From the NCBI GenBank assembly GCA_017471705.1, contig JAFUSH010000019.1, forward strand, positions 1 through 45,439: DNA of 45,439 nucleotides, given 5' to 3'. Source of the stretch: Alphaproteobacteria bacterium (GTDB lineage Bacteria > Pseudomonadota > Alphaproteobacteria > RF32 > CAG-239). Positions 33,821 to 43,116 of the stretch are shown here, piece after piece (the stretch's first letter is position 1; each line of letters opens with the position of its first letter). The translations under genes and the position numbers were made by a program. Under the pieces are notes generated by a model. That model ran no database searches. It worked only from the letters and a program-made list of their open reading frames with translations, and had not been told where the DNA came from.

Positions 33821-35470
33821 ATGACTGATGAATTGCTGAAAAATATCGTATTGTTTAGTGCGGTGCTGGAATTAATACTGGTTTTTGTTATTTTTTCTAT
33901 GCAAATCAAAATATATAAATTGAGACGCCGAGTATATTTTGTAAAACGCGACCGCGAGCGTTGCAACGAACTTTTGTTTTCGGCAAAAGACGGTTATTTT
34001 TGTTTTGTGTATCCGGACCAAAAAGTTAAAGACCCGCAAAAAAATACCATCGGCAAGTGTTCGCGACGCCTTGCGGTTATGTTGGGACTTAAAAACGGCA
34101 CGGCTTCCTCTTTTGATGAAATTACCGATGCTTTTTATAAAGATGACGCAAAAATTTTAAAGAAATATGTCGAGTTATTGCATCACGAAGGACACCCTTT
34201 TGAAGATATGCTTGAACTTAAAGGCGGAAATCGTCATATCTGCGTATACGGAAACAGAGTAAACGGTGCCGATAATAATTTGTATTGCGATATTGTCTGG
34301 TTCAGAGATGTTACGGCGCAAACCGATAAAATAAGTGATTTGGATGCTGAAAAACAAAAGGTGGAAAGCAAAATTAAGCAGTATGAAAATATGATTGACG
34401 GACTTAATTATCCGTTGTGGCTGCGTGATGAAAATCTTAATTTGATAGAAGTAAACAAAAAGTATTTGGAATTCAGCGGGCAGAATAATAAAGCTGATGT
34501 TTTGCAAAATAATGTTGAATTGTGTAATACTCAGGGCGAATTGATAGCTAAAAAAGCGGCAAAAGATGCGCAGAAAAATAAAAAATTGCAAAAGAAAAAA
34601 TTTAATATGATAAGAAACAGCGATTTGTATAATTACGAACTTATGGAAAATCCTTATTATATAGGCGATTCAATGGATAAGATGGGAACCGTCGGATATC
34701 TGGTGGATAATACCGAGTTGGAAAAATTAAAACGCGGTTTTGAGCGTAATCAGAATAATCACTTGGAAATTTTGGGTACTCTCGGTACGGCATTTGCTAT
34801 TTTCGACGATAAAATGAATTTGTTTTTCCATAATAATGCTTTTCGCAATTTATGGGGATTAGATGCCGATTTTTTAGATAAACACCCGTCATATTCGCAA
34901 TTTTTGGAAACAGTGCGCGAACATAAAATGTTGCCTGCTACGCCTAATTTTAAAGCATATCGAGATGATGAAATAAGTATTTTCGGTAATCTTTGGGAAA
35001 CCAAGGAGGATTTACTGCATTTGCCTGACGGCAGAACGATTCGCCGTTTTCGTTCTCCGCACCCCAACGGAGTGGTTTTTGCCTTTGAAGATGTTTCCGA
35101 CCGTTTGGCTACTATGCGTCGTTTGAACGAACTTACCGATATGCAAAAGTCAATGCTGGATAATTTAAATGATGCGGTGGTTATTTTCGGGGTTAATCAG
35201 CGCTTGAAATTTTACAATCGTGCATATCTGAACTTATGGAGTCTGGATATTGATAAGATGCAGGATGAACCGAAGCTTGATACCATTTTATCGTACCAAA
35301 AACTGTTTTTCTCACACATCGATAATTGGGAGGAAATTAAACAAAATATGATTGCCAACATCACAGAGGGAGAAAAGTTTGATTTATCTCGTGATGACAA
35401 TACGAATATTCTGGTTTCTCCGTTGATTTTTTATGACGGTTCCATAATGGTAAGATATACTAAAAAATAA
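33821..35470 (+). CDS. multi-PAS sensor protein without a kinase domain (DivL-like front half)
   Basis: The 549-residue protein has one membrane helix (about 8-26), a short cytoplasmic linker and then three or four PAS domains, seen at about 45-165, 190-300, 318-425 and 440-545 (for example the last starts MLDNLNDAVVIFGVNQRLKF). Alphaproteobacterial proteins of this design normally continue into HisKA and HATPase domains; this ends KKstop right after the last PAS with no frameshifted remainder recognised in the following 50 bases before the next gene. It may be a truncated or signal-only form. The ATG at 33821 lacks a strong ribosome site. Confidence 0.7.
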   Translation: MTDELLKNIVLFSAVLELILVFVIFSMQIKIYKLRRRVYFVKRDRERCNELLFSAKDGYFCFVYPDQKVKDPQKNTIGKCSRRLAVMLGLKNGTASSFDEITDAFYKDDAKILKKYVELLHHEGHPFEDMLELKGGNRHICVYGNRVNGADNNLYCDIVWFRDVTAQTDKISDLDAEKQKVESKIKQYENMIDGLNYPLWLRDENLNLIEVNKKYLEFSGQNNKADVLQNNVELCNTQGELIAKKAAKDAQKNKKLQKKKFNMIRNSDLYNYELMENPYYIGDSMDKMGTVGYLVDNTELEKLKRGFERNQNNHLEILGTLGTAFAIFDDKMNLFFHNNAFRNLWGLDADFLDKHPSYSQFLETVREHKMLPATPNFKAYRDDEISIFGNLWETKEDLLHLPDGRTIRRFRSPHPNGVVFAFEDVSDRLATMRRLNELTDMQKSMLDNLNDAVVIFGVNQRLKFYNRAYLNLWSLDIDKMQDEPKLDTILSYQKLFFSHIDNWEEIKQNMIANITEGEKFDLSRDDNTNILVSPLIFYDGSIMVRYTKK

Positions 35471-35520
35471 TCTTGTTATTTGTGCAAAATACATTACAAT
35501 AACAAAAAAACGGAGGAAAT

Positions 35521-36414
35521 ATGGCACAGGACGAAATTTTTGAAACTGAAGATAAAGAAGAAAAAAAAGATAAAAAACAAAATCCCAAAGACAGTAAAAA
35601 GGGTTTTGATGACAGTGAGCGTATGACCTTAAAAATTAATGTGCAGGAAGCTCTGCAATATGAAGCGGAAAAGGGTAAAAAGAAAATCGGCAACCTGCCG
35701 AAGAATCTGAAGAAAATCAAAAAGAAAGTCCGCGATTCTTACGATGAAGACGAAGATGAAGGTATGGATGAAGATGTGATTCGTTCATTAAGGGAGTTAC
35801 AGATAAATCAACACGATGCTTCTAACGGTGATAACTCGCTGATTAATGCCCTTAACGAACAGGAACGCCGCCAAATAATGCAAAGCACAAATATTGAAAT
35901 CACCCGTCACGAAGAAAGAGCCGGAAAACAGGATGCTTTGGAACAGGCTGACACTAATTTGCGCAAATCCACTTTAAGAAAGATGAATACTCAGGAATTT
36001 ATGAATGAGATGAATGATGCCATTTATAATCCGAGCCGTTTGCGCCGTGAAGCAATGGAACACAGCATTGCCAAACAAATGGGAATAAAAGGAAAAATAG
36101 AAAAACATCACGAGGGTGATGTGGTTGAAGGTGTTAAAAAAGTTAAGGATTTAAGCGGAAATCGTAAAGTTAAGTCTTTGAAAATGAAAGATGTTCAGAA
36201 AGTCGGTGAAAAGAGAATGAGTCAAAATCAAACAGCCGAACTTATTCTGAAAAAGTCGGGACAAACCGCAAAACTGTCGGAGATTAAGCGACAATCCCAA
36301 TCAAGTTACAATAAAGATAACGAAAAGGGAAAACAACAACCTAAGAAATCGTATGCCAAAGAAATGAAAGAACTCTTGCGTCAATCGATGCAGAAAAATG
36401 AAAAAATTCATTGA
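35521..36414 (+). CDS. Lys/Glu-rich cytoplasmic protein, unknown
   Basis: The 297-residue protein is highly charged, with an acidic/basic N-terminus (KEEKKDKKQ), a Lys-rich KIGNLPKNLKKIKKKVR segment near 60, an acidic DEDEDEGMDED patch, and a basic C-terminal half likely to be helical or disordered. There is no signal peptide or membrane helix and no known family. GGAGGAAAT is an excellent ribosome site. It follows the PAS protein by 50 bases, so cotranscription is possible. Nucleic acid binding is conceivable from charge but unproven. Confidence 0.6.
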   Translation: MAQDEIFETEDKEEKKDKKQNPKDSKKGFDDSERMTLKINVQEALQYEAEKGKKKIGNLPKNLKKIKKKVRDSYDEDEDEGMDEDVIRSLRELQINQHDASNGDNSLINALNEQERRQIMQSTNIEITRHEERAGKQDALEQADTNLRKSTLRKMNTQEFMNEMNDAIYNPSRLRREAMEHSIAKQMGIKGKIEKHHEGDVVEGVKKVKDLSGNRKVKSLKMKDVQKVGEKRMSQNQTAELILKKSGQTAKLSEIKRQSQSSYNKDNEKGKQQPKKSYAKEMKELLRQSMQKNEKIH

Positions 36415-36529
36415 TTGGCTTTTCGTGAAAATAGTGTTCTTTTATGTGCGTATCACTGAAAGTTAAGATTTACATTTATAAAAAAATATATTAGTATAAG
36501 GCAGTTTAATAATTTATTGGGGAAAAAAT

Positions 36530-36949
36530 ATGGAAAACCAATACTATACCTTGATGGAAAAGCAAGATTTTTTTGAAATAATCGAAAATAAATACGGTGA
36601 ACTTGCTATCTTTATTGATGCCCGCGACGGCGAACCGAAAGAACCGTTGCTGCAGTTTGACGGTAAAAAAACTGCTTTGCTGAAAAGAGATGATCGTCGT
36701 TCCATTATTTTGGATAATGTGGATTCTGAAACCAAAGGCGTGTTATCTGAGGCTGAAGTCGTGATGATTGTGGAACTGCACGGTGAAGTAGTGCAAAGAG
36801 TGTATGCCGTTGAAGTGGAAAATGTTGAAGACATTGTGCTTAACGGTCGCAGAGTCCGCGCTGATGAAATCTTCCGTGCCAAAAGCAAAAATGAATTGCT
36901 TAAGTCTTTCGGTGCAATCAAAACTTGGACAGGCGGTACTACAAAATGA
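36530..36949 (+). CDS. unknown small protein leading the PTS operon
   Basis: The 139-residue soluble protein has alternating strand-helix segments (AIFIDARDG, IILDNVDSE, VVMIVELHG) and no recognised motif. In many alphaproteobacteria hprK and rapZ precede the EIIA-HPr pair; this is neither, as no Walker A motif is present. Its TGA stop overlaps the ATG of the EIIA gene (ATGA), so it is translationally coupled to the PTS proteins and probably works with them. Confidence 0.6.
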   Translation: MENQYYTLMEKQDFFEIIENKYGELAIFIDARDGEPKEPLLQFDGKKTALLKRDDRRSIILDNVDSETKGVLSEAEVVMIVELHGEVVQRVYAVEVENVEDIVLNGRRVRADEIFRAKSKNELLKSFGAIKTWTGGTTK

Positions 36950-37353
36950 TAGGGTTGGTTTTTGTTACCCACGGTAACTTAGCTTCGGAATTTTTGGCAG
37001 CTATGGAACACGTTGTAGGCAAGCAGGATAAGGTTGCTTGTGTATGTATCGGTCCCGATGATGATATGGACGCCCGCCGGCAGGAAATTTTGACTAAAGC
37101 TAAGTCGGTTGATGACGGAAACGGGGTATTGCTTTTGACGGATATGTTCGGCGGTACGCCTTCCAATTTAGCAATGTCGGTTATCGGACACGGTAATTTT
37201 GATGTTATTGCCGGCGTTAATTTGCCGATGCTGATAAAATTGGCAAGTGTGCGCAAAGATATGCCGCTTGATAAGTGTGTTGAATGTGCACAAGAGGCAG
37301 GTAAAAAGCATATTAATGTGGCTTCTCAACTTTTGAACGGAACATCTAAATGA
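36946..37353 (+). CDS. manX: mannose-class PTS EIIA protein
   Basis: The 135-residue EIIA-Man domain accepts phosphate from HPr. His9 in FVTHGNLASEF is the phosphorylation site, and LLLTDMFGGTPSN (62-74) is the conserved loop that surrounds it. Without EIIB, EIIC or EIID nearby, it likely belongs to a regulatory rather than transport PTS, as in other alphaproteobacteria. I chose the ATG at 36946, which gives the exact family N-terminus MIGLVFVTHG; longer versions are read-through of the previous gene. It overlaps both neighbours by four bases. Confidence 0.92.
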   Translation: MIGLVFVTHGNLASEFLAAMEHVVGKQDKVACVCIGPDDDMDARRQEILTKAKSVDDGNGVLLLTDMFGGTPSNLAMSVIGHGNFDVIAGVNLPMLIKLASVRKDMPLDKCVECAQEAGKKHINVASQLLNGTSK

Positions 37354-37625
37354 GTGCGGTCGAAGTTTCGTTGGAGATATGTAATCAAAAAGGTCTGCAC
37401 GCCAGAGCCGCAGCGGCATTTGTTAAGTGTGTTTCACTTTATAATTCTGAAATTACCGTAGAAAAAGACGGACAAAAAGCCGACGGTTATTCAATTTTAA
37501 GTTTGATGATGCTGGCGGCTTCCAAAGGGACCGTTATACGGGTTAGAGCGGAAGGAAACGACGCGCAAGAAGCAATAGATGCCATTTGCGCACTGGTAAA
37601 TGCAAAATTCGGTGAAGAACAGTGA
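37350..37625 (+). CDS. ptsH: phosphocarrier protein HPr
   Basis: The 91-residue HPr carries phosphate from enzyme I to EIIA. The active-site His17 lies in KGLHARAAAAFVK, and Ser48 in DGYSILSLMMLAA is the place of the regulatory serine phosphorylated by HprK in species that have it. It overlaps the EIIA gene by ATGA and the methyltransferase gene by GTGA. Enzyme I is not in the window. Confidence 0.95.
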   Translation: MSAVEVSLEICNQKGLHARAAAAFVKCVSLYNSEITVEKDGQKADGYSILSLMMLAASKGTVIRVRAEGNDAQEAIDAICALVNAKFGEEQ

Positions 37626-38548
37626 TAAAAAAACGCGCCGTCCGCAATAAAACCATATCTTTAAGCTCCAAAGAAGAGATAGCTTTGGCGCGGCAGGCAA
37701 TTAAATTTTCTCCGCGGAAAAAAATTAACGATTTGAACGATAAAATAATATGGCAAGACACATTTTATGCTTTGCGCTATTTACCGGATAGTTTTGTGGA
37801 TTTAATGGTAGTTGATCCGCCATACAATCTGACTAAAAATTTCGGTAACCGCACATTTAAACAGATGCAAAGCGATGAGTACTGCAAATGGCTTGATAAA
37901 TGGCTATCCAAAGTCAAAAGAATATTGAAACCGAATGCCAGCTTGTATATTTGTACCGATTGGAAAAGTTCCATTATGCTGCCTCAAATCGCTTGCAAGT
38001 ATTTTATTTTGCAAAATCGTATATCTTGGGAGCGTGAAAAAGGCAGAGCCGCACGAAATAATTGGAAAAATTGCCTTGAGGATATTTGGTTTTTTACAAA
38101 TTCACAGGAATATAAGTTTAACTTAGATGCGGTAAAGGTGCAAAAAAAGGTTTTGGCGCCTTATTGCGACAGTAAAGGTACACCTAAAGATTGGTATGAA
38201 AATGAAGGAGCAAAAATCCGTTATACAGCGCCTTCAAATATATGGAGCGATATTACCATTCCGTTTTGGTCAATGCCTGAAAATACCGAACATCCGACAC
38301 AAAAGCCGGAAAAACTGGTTGCCAAACTTATTCTGGCTTCAAGCGATGAAGGGGATATGGTATTCGATCCGTTTGTCGGTTCAGGTACTACTGCGGTGGT
38401 GGCTAAAAAGTTGGGACGGCATTATATGGGAATAGAGCGGGAACGCAAATATGTGGCACTAACAATCAAGCGCCTGCAAAAAGCCGAAAATAACAAAAGC
38501 ATACAAGGTTATGAAAACGGCGTATTTAAGGGGCGTAACTCGGTGTAG
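37622..38548 (+). CDS. beta-class DNA (adenine/cytosine N-) methyltransferase, apparently orphan
   Basis: The 308-residue AdoMet enzyme has motif IV DPPYN (65-69) near the N-terminus, a variable target-recognition region, and motif I FDPFVGSGTT (248-257) near the C-terminus, with HPTQKPEKLV in between; that order defines the beta class, which includes CcrM. Specificity cannot be read from the sequence. No nuclease gene adjoins it. It starts with GTG overlapping the HPr stop by four bases, so its synthesis is coupled to the PTS proteins, an unusual partner. Chemistry would be N6-adenine or N4-cytosine methylation. Confidence 0.85.
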   Translation: MIKKRAVRNKTISLSSKEEIALARQAIKFSPRKKINDLNDKIIWQDTFYALRYLPDSFVDLMVVDPPYNLTKNFGNRTFKQMQSDEYCKWLDKWLSKVKRILKPNASLYICTDWKSSIMLPQIACKYFILQNRISWEREKGRAARNNWKNCLEDIWFFTNSQEYKFNLDAVKVQKKVLAPYCDSKGTPKDWYENEGAKIRYTAPSNIWSDITIPFWSMPENTEHPTQKPEKLVAKLILASSDEGDMVFDPFVGSGTTAVVAKKLGRHYMGIERERKYVALTIKRLQKAENNKSIQGYENGVFKGRNSV

Positions 38549-38639
38549 TTATTAACTTCGCAAAAATGCTTGAGTTTTGTATTTTTCCGCCTTATATATT
38601 AAAAAAAAGTTAATAATATAATTTTGCAAAGGTTTTTTA

Positions 38640-40505
38640 ATGAAGTTTGGTAAAAATGCGCTTATTTGGATTATTGCTTTTGTAGCTTTAACTGCTATAT
38701 TCAGCTATTCTGAAAATACAAATTTTGCGACTGATTATGAAAAATTGGCTTTTTCTGATTTTATGAACAAAGTCAAGGATAAGCACGTGGCGAATGTCTC
38801 CATCAGCGGAGGAGAGATTTCCGGCACTACGACAGACGGACGTAAGTTTGTTACGTATGCTCCTTACAGTCCGACCACAGTCGATACCTTGCTTGAGAAT
38901 GATGTTAAAATAGAGGCATTGCCGAAAGATACTTCGGGTGACACGTTTTGGAGCATCATTATTTCGTGGTTCCCGATGATACTTTTAATCGGCGTATGGA
39001 TTTTCTTTATGCGTCAAGCCAGCGCCGGCAACAATAAAGCGATGAGTTTCGGAAAATCGAGAGCGCGTCTTATTGAAAATAATAAAAAAGTTACCTTTGC
39101 CGATGTGGCCGGAGCTGATGAATCCAAACAAGAATTGGAAGAAGTTATCGACTTTTTGAAGGATCCGTTGAAGTTTCAGCGCTTAGGCGGTAAAATTCCG
39201 AAGGGAGTGTTACTCGTCGGTCCGCCGGGAACCGGTAAGACATTATTAGCCAAAGCCGTAGCGGGGGAGGCTAATGTTCCGTTTTTCTCCATATCCGGTT
39301 CCGATTTTGTGGAAATGTTTGTGGGTGTGGGTGCATCGCGTGTTCGTGATATGTTTGAACAAGCCAAAAAGAATTCGCCGTGTATCTTGTTTATAGACGA
39401 GATTGACGCAGTGGGGCGTCACAGAGGAGCCGGTTTGGGAGGCGGAAACGATGAACGCGAACAAACCTTAAATCAGCTTTTGGTGGAGATGGACGGTTTT
39501 GAGCCTAATGAAAATGTCATTTTGATTGCCGCCACCAACCGTCCTGATGTTTTGGATCCTGCTTTGCTGCGTCCGGGGCGTTTTGACCGTCAGGTAGTGG
39601 TAAGCAATCCGGATATCAAAGGCAGAGAAGCAATTTTACACGTTCACGCTCGTAAGGTTCCGTTGGCTAAAGACGTAGATTTGTCGGTAATTGCCCGTGG
39701 TACGCCGGGGTTTTCCGGCGCTGATTTGGCTAATCTTGTGAATGAAGCAGCGTTGTTGGCGGCTCGTCGTAATAAACGCAAAGTTACCGCCGAAGATTTT
39801 GATAATGCCAAAGATAAGGTTTTGATGGGCAACGAGCGCAAATCTATGGCGATGGATGAAGAAGAGAAAAAATTGACAGCCTATCACGAGGCCGGACACG
39901 CTATATGTTCGTTACACGTTCCGGAAACTGATCCAATACATAAAGCGACCATTATTCCGAGAGGTCGCGCTTTGGGTATGGTGCAGCAGTTACCGGAAAA
40001 AGACCAATATTCGTATACGCGCGCCAAGATGCTGTCTCGTCTGATTATTTGTATGGGCGGACGTGCCAGTGAAGAACTTAAATTCGGTTATGATAAAGTA
40101 ACATCCGGTGCATCGGCTGATATTTCCGCCGCCACCAATTTGGCGCGTTCAATGGTTACGGAATGGGGAATGAGCGATATTTTGGGACCTGTCTTGTATG
40201 CCGAAAATTCTAATGAGGTATTTTTAGGCAGAGCCGTAACTCAAAATAAAAATATGAGCGAGGATACCGCCCGTTTGGTAGACGCGGAAATTAAGCGTTT
40301 GCTGACAGATGCTCACGCCGAAGCAACGCGGATTTTGCAGCAATATAATCAGGAGTTGGAAACTTTGGCTCAAGCATTGATGGAATATGAAACGCTTTCC
40401 GGTGAAGAAATTCGCGATGTAATTGCCGGAAAAACCATAAATCGTGCCGACCAAACTCCGGTGCCGGCCGAAAAACAAACTAAGGCTTCCGTACCGGAAG
40501 TATAG
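38640..40505 (+). CDS. ftsH: ATP-dependent zinc metalloprotease FtsH
   Basis: The 621-residue inner-membrane protease degrades misfolded membrane proteins and regulatory targets. Two membrane helices (about 7-22 and 103-125) bracket a periplasmic domain. The AAA+ module has Walker A GPPGTGKT (194-201), Walker [12 protein letters not shown] and SRH region [19 protein letters not shown]. The zinc site is HEAGH (416-420). Length and order match the family. AAAGG precedes the ATG. In many alphaproteobacteria tilS precedes and folP follows; neither is here. Confidence 0.97.
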   Translation: MKFGKNALIWIIAFVALTAIFSYSENTNFATDYEKLAFSDFMNKVKDKHVANVSISGGEISGTTTDGRKFVTYAPYSPTTVDTLLENDVKIEALPKDTSGDTFWSIIISWFPMILLIGVWIFFMRQASAGNNKAMSFGKSRARLIENNKKVTFADVAGADESKQELEEVIDFLKDPLKFQRLGGKIPKGVLLVGPPGTGKTLLAKAVAGEANVPFFSISGSDFVEMFVGVGASRVRDMFEQAKKNSPCILFIDEIDAVGRHRGAGLGGGNDEREQTLNQLLVEMDGFEPNENVILIAATNRPDVLDPALLRPGRFDRQVVVSNPDIKGREAILHVHARKVPLAKDVDLSVIARGTPGFSGADLANLVNEAALLAARRNKRKVTAEDFDNAKDKVLMGNERKSMAMDEEEKKLTAYHEAGHAICSLHVPETDPIHKATIIPRGRALGMVQQLPEKDQYSYTRAKMLSRLIICMGGRASEELKFGYDKVTSGASADISAATNLARSMVTEWGMSDILGPVLYAENSNEVFLGRAVTQNKNMSEDTARLVDAEIKRLLTDAHAEATRILQQYNQELETLAQALMEYETLSGEEIRDVIAGKTINRADQTPVPAEKQTKASVPEV

Positions 40506-40522
40506 AAAAAAAAGAGGAAAAA

Positions 40523-41374
40523 ATGAATTTTGCAGATTTAGGATTAAGTGAAAAAACCATAAAAGCCGTTAGTGAAAGCGGTATAATCGCGCCTACTACG
40601 GTGCAAACTGATGTTATACCGTCGGTTTTGGCCGGAAAAGACGTGTTTACGATAGCTCCGTCCGGTTGCGGCAAAACTTGTTCGTATGTTTTGCCTCTGA
40701 TAGATATTATATCAAATAAGAAGGCCAAAAATATTTTGATTATCACGGCCGGACCGCAACAATCTGTGGTGGTGTCGGACAGATTCGCCGTATTTAATAA
40801 ATATCACGAAATAAGAGAAGGGGATTTAGCCGAAAGTCAGGAAGATATTGATGATGAAGCTAATGTGGTTATTGCTTCTCCTAATTTGCTGTCCGATATG
40901 CTTGAAGAGGATAAAATTGATTTAACCAAAACCGATATTTTGGTGGTTGATGACATAAATTTAATAAAAAAGACGCATCAGCTTGAAAATTTGCAAAAAG
41001 TTTTGAAAGTTTTGCCGGCAGATAAGCAAAATATTGTTTATACCAATCGCCGCTCAAAAGAAACTCAGGAAATATTAGACCAGATTTTACAAACACCGGA
41101 AGAAATTAAAATTGATCGCAATAAAGAAAAAGAAGCTCTGCATAACGATACAGGAGAAACGGCGGTTCGTCGTCCGGTAAAACAGCCGGTAGAAGAAGTT
41201 TTACCGATTCAAGAGATAGTCAAAACTCCGAAAGAAAGTAAAAAGAAAACGATTAAGAGGGAAAGCTTGAAAGATGCTCAAGCGATGGAACTTGTCAAAA
41301 AGTATCACACTTTCGGTCGTAATACTCCGGCATTTTTGCTCACCGAAGTCAAACTTGCCGAAGATAGTCAATAA
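40523..41374 (+). CDS. degenerate DEAD-box helicase-like protein, N-terminal domain only
   Basis: The 283-residue protein starts like a DEAD-box helicase: Q-motif features Phe3 and Gln28, and Walker A APSGCGKT at 45-52. Motif II is VDDIN (142-146) where DEAD is expected, motif III (SAT) is replaced by YTN, and the whole second RecA domain with motifs IV-VI is missing. From about 195 the sequence becomes a charged tail with Lys-rich KESKKKTIKRES. ATP binding may survive but unwinding should not. GAGGA precedes the ATG, 17 bases after ftsH, so it is likely expressed with it. Confidence 0.75.
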   Translation: MNFADLGLSEKTIKAVSESGIIAPTTVQTDVIPSVLAGKDVFTIAPSGCGKTCSYVLPLIDIISNKKAKNILIITAGPQQSVVVSDRFAVFNKYHEIREGDLAESQEDIDDEANVVIASPNLLSDMLEEDKIDLTKTDILVVDDINLIKKTHQLENLQKVLKVLPADKQNIVYTNRRSKETQEILDQILQTPEEIKIDRNKEKEALHNDTGETAVRRPVKQPVEEVLPIQEIVKTPKESKKKTIKRESLKDAQAMELVKKYHTFGRNTPAFLLTEVKLAEDSQ

Positions 41375-41464
41375 TATGCGTATTTTTGCAAAAAAAACTT
41401 GAAAAAATATGAGAGATTAGTTTATAAATGGCGCAGAAAATGTATTGCATAGGAGATTAATTTA

Positions 41465-42220
41465 ATGTCAGGACATTCGCAATTTAAAAACATTATGTAT
41501 AGAAAAGGGGCGCAAGATGCTAAAAAAGCCCGTGTATTTGCCAAGTTGGCTCGCGAAATTACCGTAGCCGCTAAAAGCGGTCTTCCGGAGCCGGATAAAA
41601 ATCCGCGTTTGCGTTTGGCTATACAGGCAGCTCGCGCCGAAAGTATGCCGAAAGATAATATTGAACGTGCCATTGCCAAAGCAACTACGGTTGCCGGCGG
41701 TGCTGATTTTGTTACGATGCGTTATGAAGGCTTTTCAGCTAATAAAGTTTCGGTTATTGTTGAGGCGTTGACCGATAATAAGAATCGTACGGCCGGTAAT
41801 GTGCGCACCATTTTCGGTAAACGCGGCGGGGCTATGGGTGAGAGCGGCTCTGTTGTATTTAACTTTGAACGTATCGGCTATATAGCTTATCCGGCGAGCG
41901 TTGCCGGCGCCGATGAAATGTTTGAAGCTGCTTTGGAAGCCGGAGCAAATGAAGTGGTTTCGGATGAAGAAAATCACGAGATTGAAACCTTACCTGATGA
42001 TTTGTCGGCGGTAACTTCGGCTTTGGAAGCAAAATACGGAACTCCGTCTGCTTCGCGTTTGGATTGGAAATCGGTGGTTAAGGTTGATATTAACGATGTT
42101 GAAAGCGCTCGTAAATTCTTGGAATTTATTGATGCGTTGGAAGATGATGAAGATATTCAACACGTATATCACAATGCCGAAATTTCAGATGATGTAATGG
42201 CTCAACTTTCAGCGGAATAG
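41465..42220 (+). CDS. yebC: YebC/PmpR family protein (TACO1-like)
   Basis: The 251-residue protein belongs to the widespread YebC family, described as transcriptional regulators and more recently as translation factors that help at proline-rich stalls. The N-terminus MSGHSQFKNI is the family start (MAGHSKWANI in E. coli), followed by RKGAQDAKKARVFAKLAREI and DNIERAIAKA. Length is normal. AGGAG precedes the ATG. ruvC starts one base after its stop, a conserved pairing. Confidence 0.95.
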   Translation: MSGHSQFKNIMYRKGAQDAKKARVFAKLAREITVAAKSGLPEPDKNPRLRLAIQAARAESMPKDNIERAIAKATTVAGGADFVTMRYEGFSANKVSVIVEALTDNKNRTAGNVRTIFGKRGGAMGESGSVVFNFERIGYIAYPASVAGADEMFEAALEAGANEVVSDEENHEIETLPDDLSAVTSALEAKYGTPSASRLDWKSVVKVDINDVESARKFLEFIDALEDDEDIQHVYHNAEISDDVMAQLSAE

Positions 42221-42221
42221 T

Positions 42222-42707
42222 ATGCGAATTTTAGGACTTGATCCGAGTTTATCATCTACCGGATGGGGAATTATCGAAGTAAACGGAAACCGTCTGCAGT
42301 ATGTTGCGGACGGTTTTATTCCGACCGATGCCAAAATGCCGATAGAACAACGCTTGGAACTTATTTTCAAAACTCTCTGCAGTGTGATAGAAATGTATAA
42401 ACCGCAAGAGGCAGCGATTGAAAAAACTTTTCTGAACAGCAATCCGGAATCGTCGCTTAAATTAAGTATGGCGCGCGGAGTTGTTATTTTATCTGCCGGA
42501 CATTACGGGATTCCGCTGTTTGAGTTTGAGCCGAATAAAGTGAAAAAAGCTTTGGTCGGAGTCGGACACGCCGATAAAAAACAAATAGAAACAATGGTGA
42601 AAATATTGTTACCGGGGTGTCAGCCGAAAAATAATGATGCGGCCGACGCGTTGGCAATGGCAATTACCCGAAGTCATTATCGCACTACGATAACAGCATA
42701 TAAATAA
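42222..42707 (+). CDS. ruvC: crossover junction endodeoxyribonuclease RuvC
   Basis: The 161-residue enzyme resolves Holliday junctions as a dimer. The four acidic metal ligands are present: Asp7 (GLDPSL), Glu67 (AAIEKTF), Asp139 and Asp142 (NNDAADALA). The order yebC-ruvC is standard; ruvA and ruvB normally come next, but an EcoRI-type island occupies that place in this window. The one-base gap to yebC implies coupling. Confidence 0.97.
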   Translation: MRILGLDPSLSSTGWGIIEVNGNRLQYVADGFIPTDAKMPIEQRLELIFKTLCSVIEMYKPQEAAIEKTFLNSNPESSLKLSMARGVVILSAGHYGIPLFEFEPNKVKKALVGVGHADKKQIETMVKILLPGCQPKNNDAADALAMAITRSHYRTTITAYK

Positions 42708-42748
42708 AAGGTTCTATTAAACAATTTTGCTGAAAAACAACATTTATA

Positions 42749-42815
42749 GTCATCCTGAACAAGCACATTTTGTGCCGTTGTGAAGGATTCAGCAATGCCT
42801 ATAGCATTGCTCGTT
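42749..42815. repeat. partial GTCATCCTGAAC-type repeat
   Basis: The left end GTCATCCTGAAC and GTGAAGGATTC resemble the element at 31194-31307. Two hairpins are present: GCACA/TGTGC (42763-42775) and AGCAATGC/GCATTGCT (42791-42811). The right inverted end is not seen. Confidence 0.5.
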
Positions 42816-43058
42816 CCTTTGGAGTGAGCTTGCAATTCTCGAACTAAATTTTGATGATTTTTTGATCCGGTTAACTTCTGGTTGTTAGGAAACCGAGGTT
42901 AAAGTAACTTTTATTGTTCAATAATAGAAGTTAATTTTCAGCCCCATATAAGTGATTTTTGTTTTGTTATAGGTTTACTTATAAAATATAAATTTGGCTG
43001 TTATAGGGCATATTATCATAAAATAGGGCAATAAAATTAATTATAACTTGCTTTTTGT
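42816..43058. other. AT-rich intergenic region before the restriction gene
   Basis: No gene is visible. The words GTTAACTTC (42870-42878) and GAAGTTAA (42927-42934, inverted) recur here, again at 43069-43077, and after the methyltransferase. An imperfect hairpin joins TAACTTTTATTG and CAATAATAGAAGTTA at about 42906-42933. These may mark the island border or bind a regulator. Confidence 0.4.
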
Positions 43059-43086
43059 TTGGATTATTGTTAACTTCGATTATAGT
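43059..43086 (+). promoter_or_regulatory. candidate promoter of the restriction gene
   Basis: TTGGAT (43059-43064) and TATAGT (43081-43086) are 16 bases apart, and the ATG follows 31 bases on. The GTTAACTTC word falls inside the spacer. No clear ribosome site precedes the ATG. Confidence 0.35.
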
Positions 43087-43116
43087 ATAAAACCCTTAAG
43101 TAAAGTGTAAGTCTCT

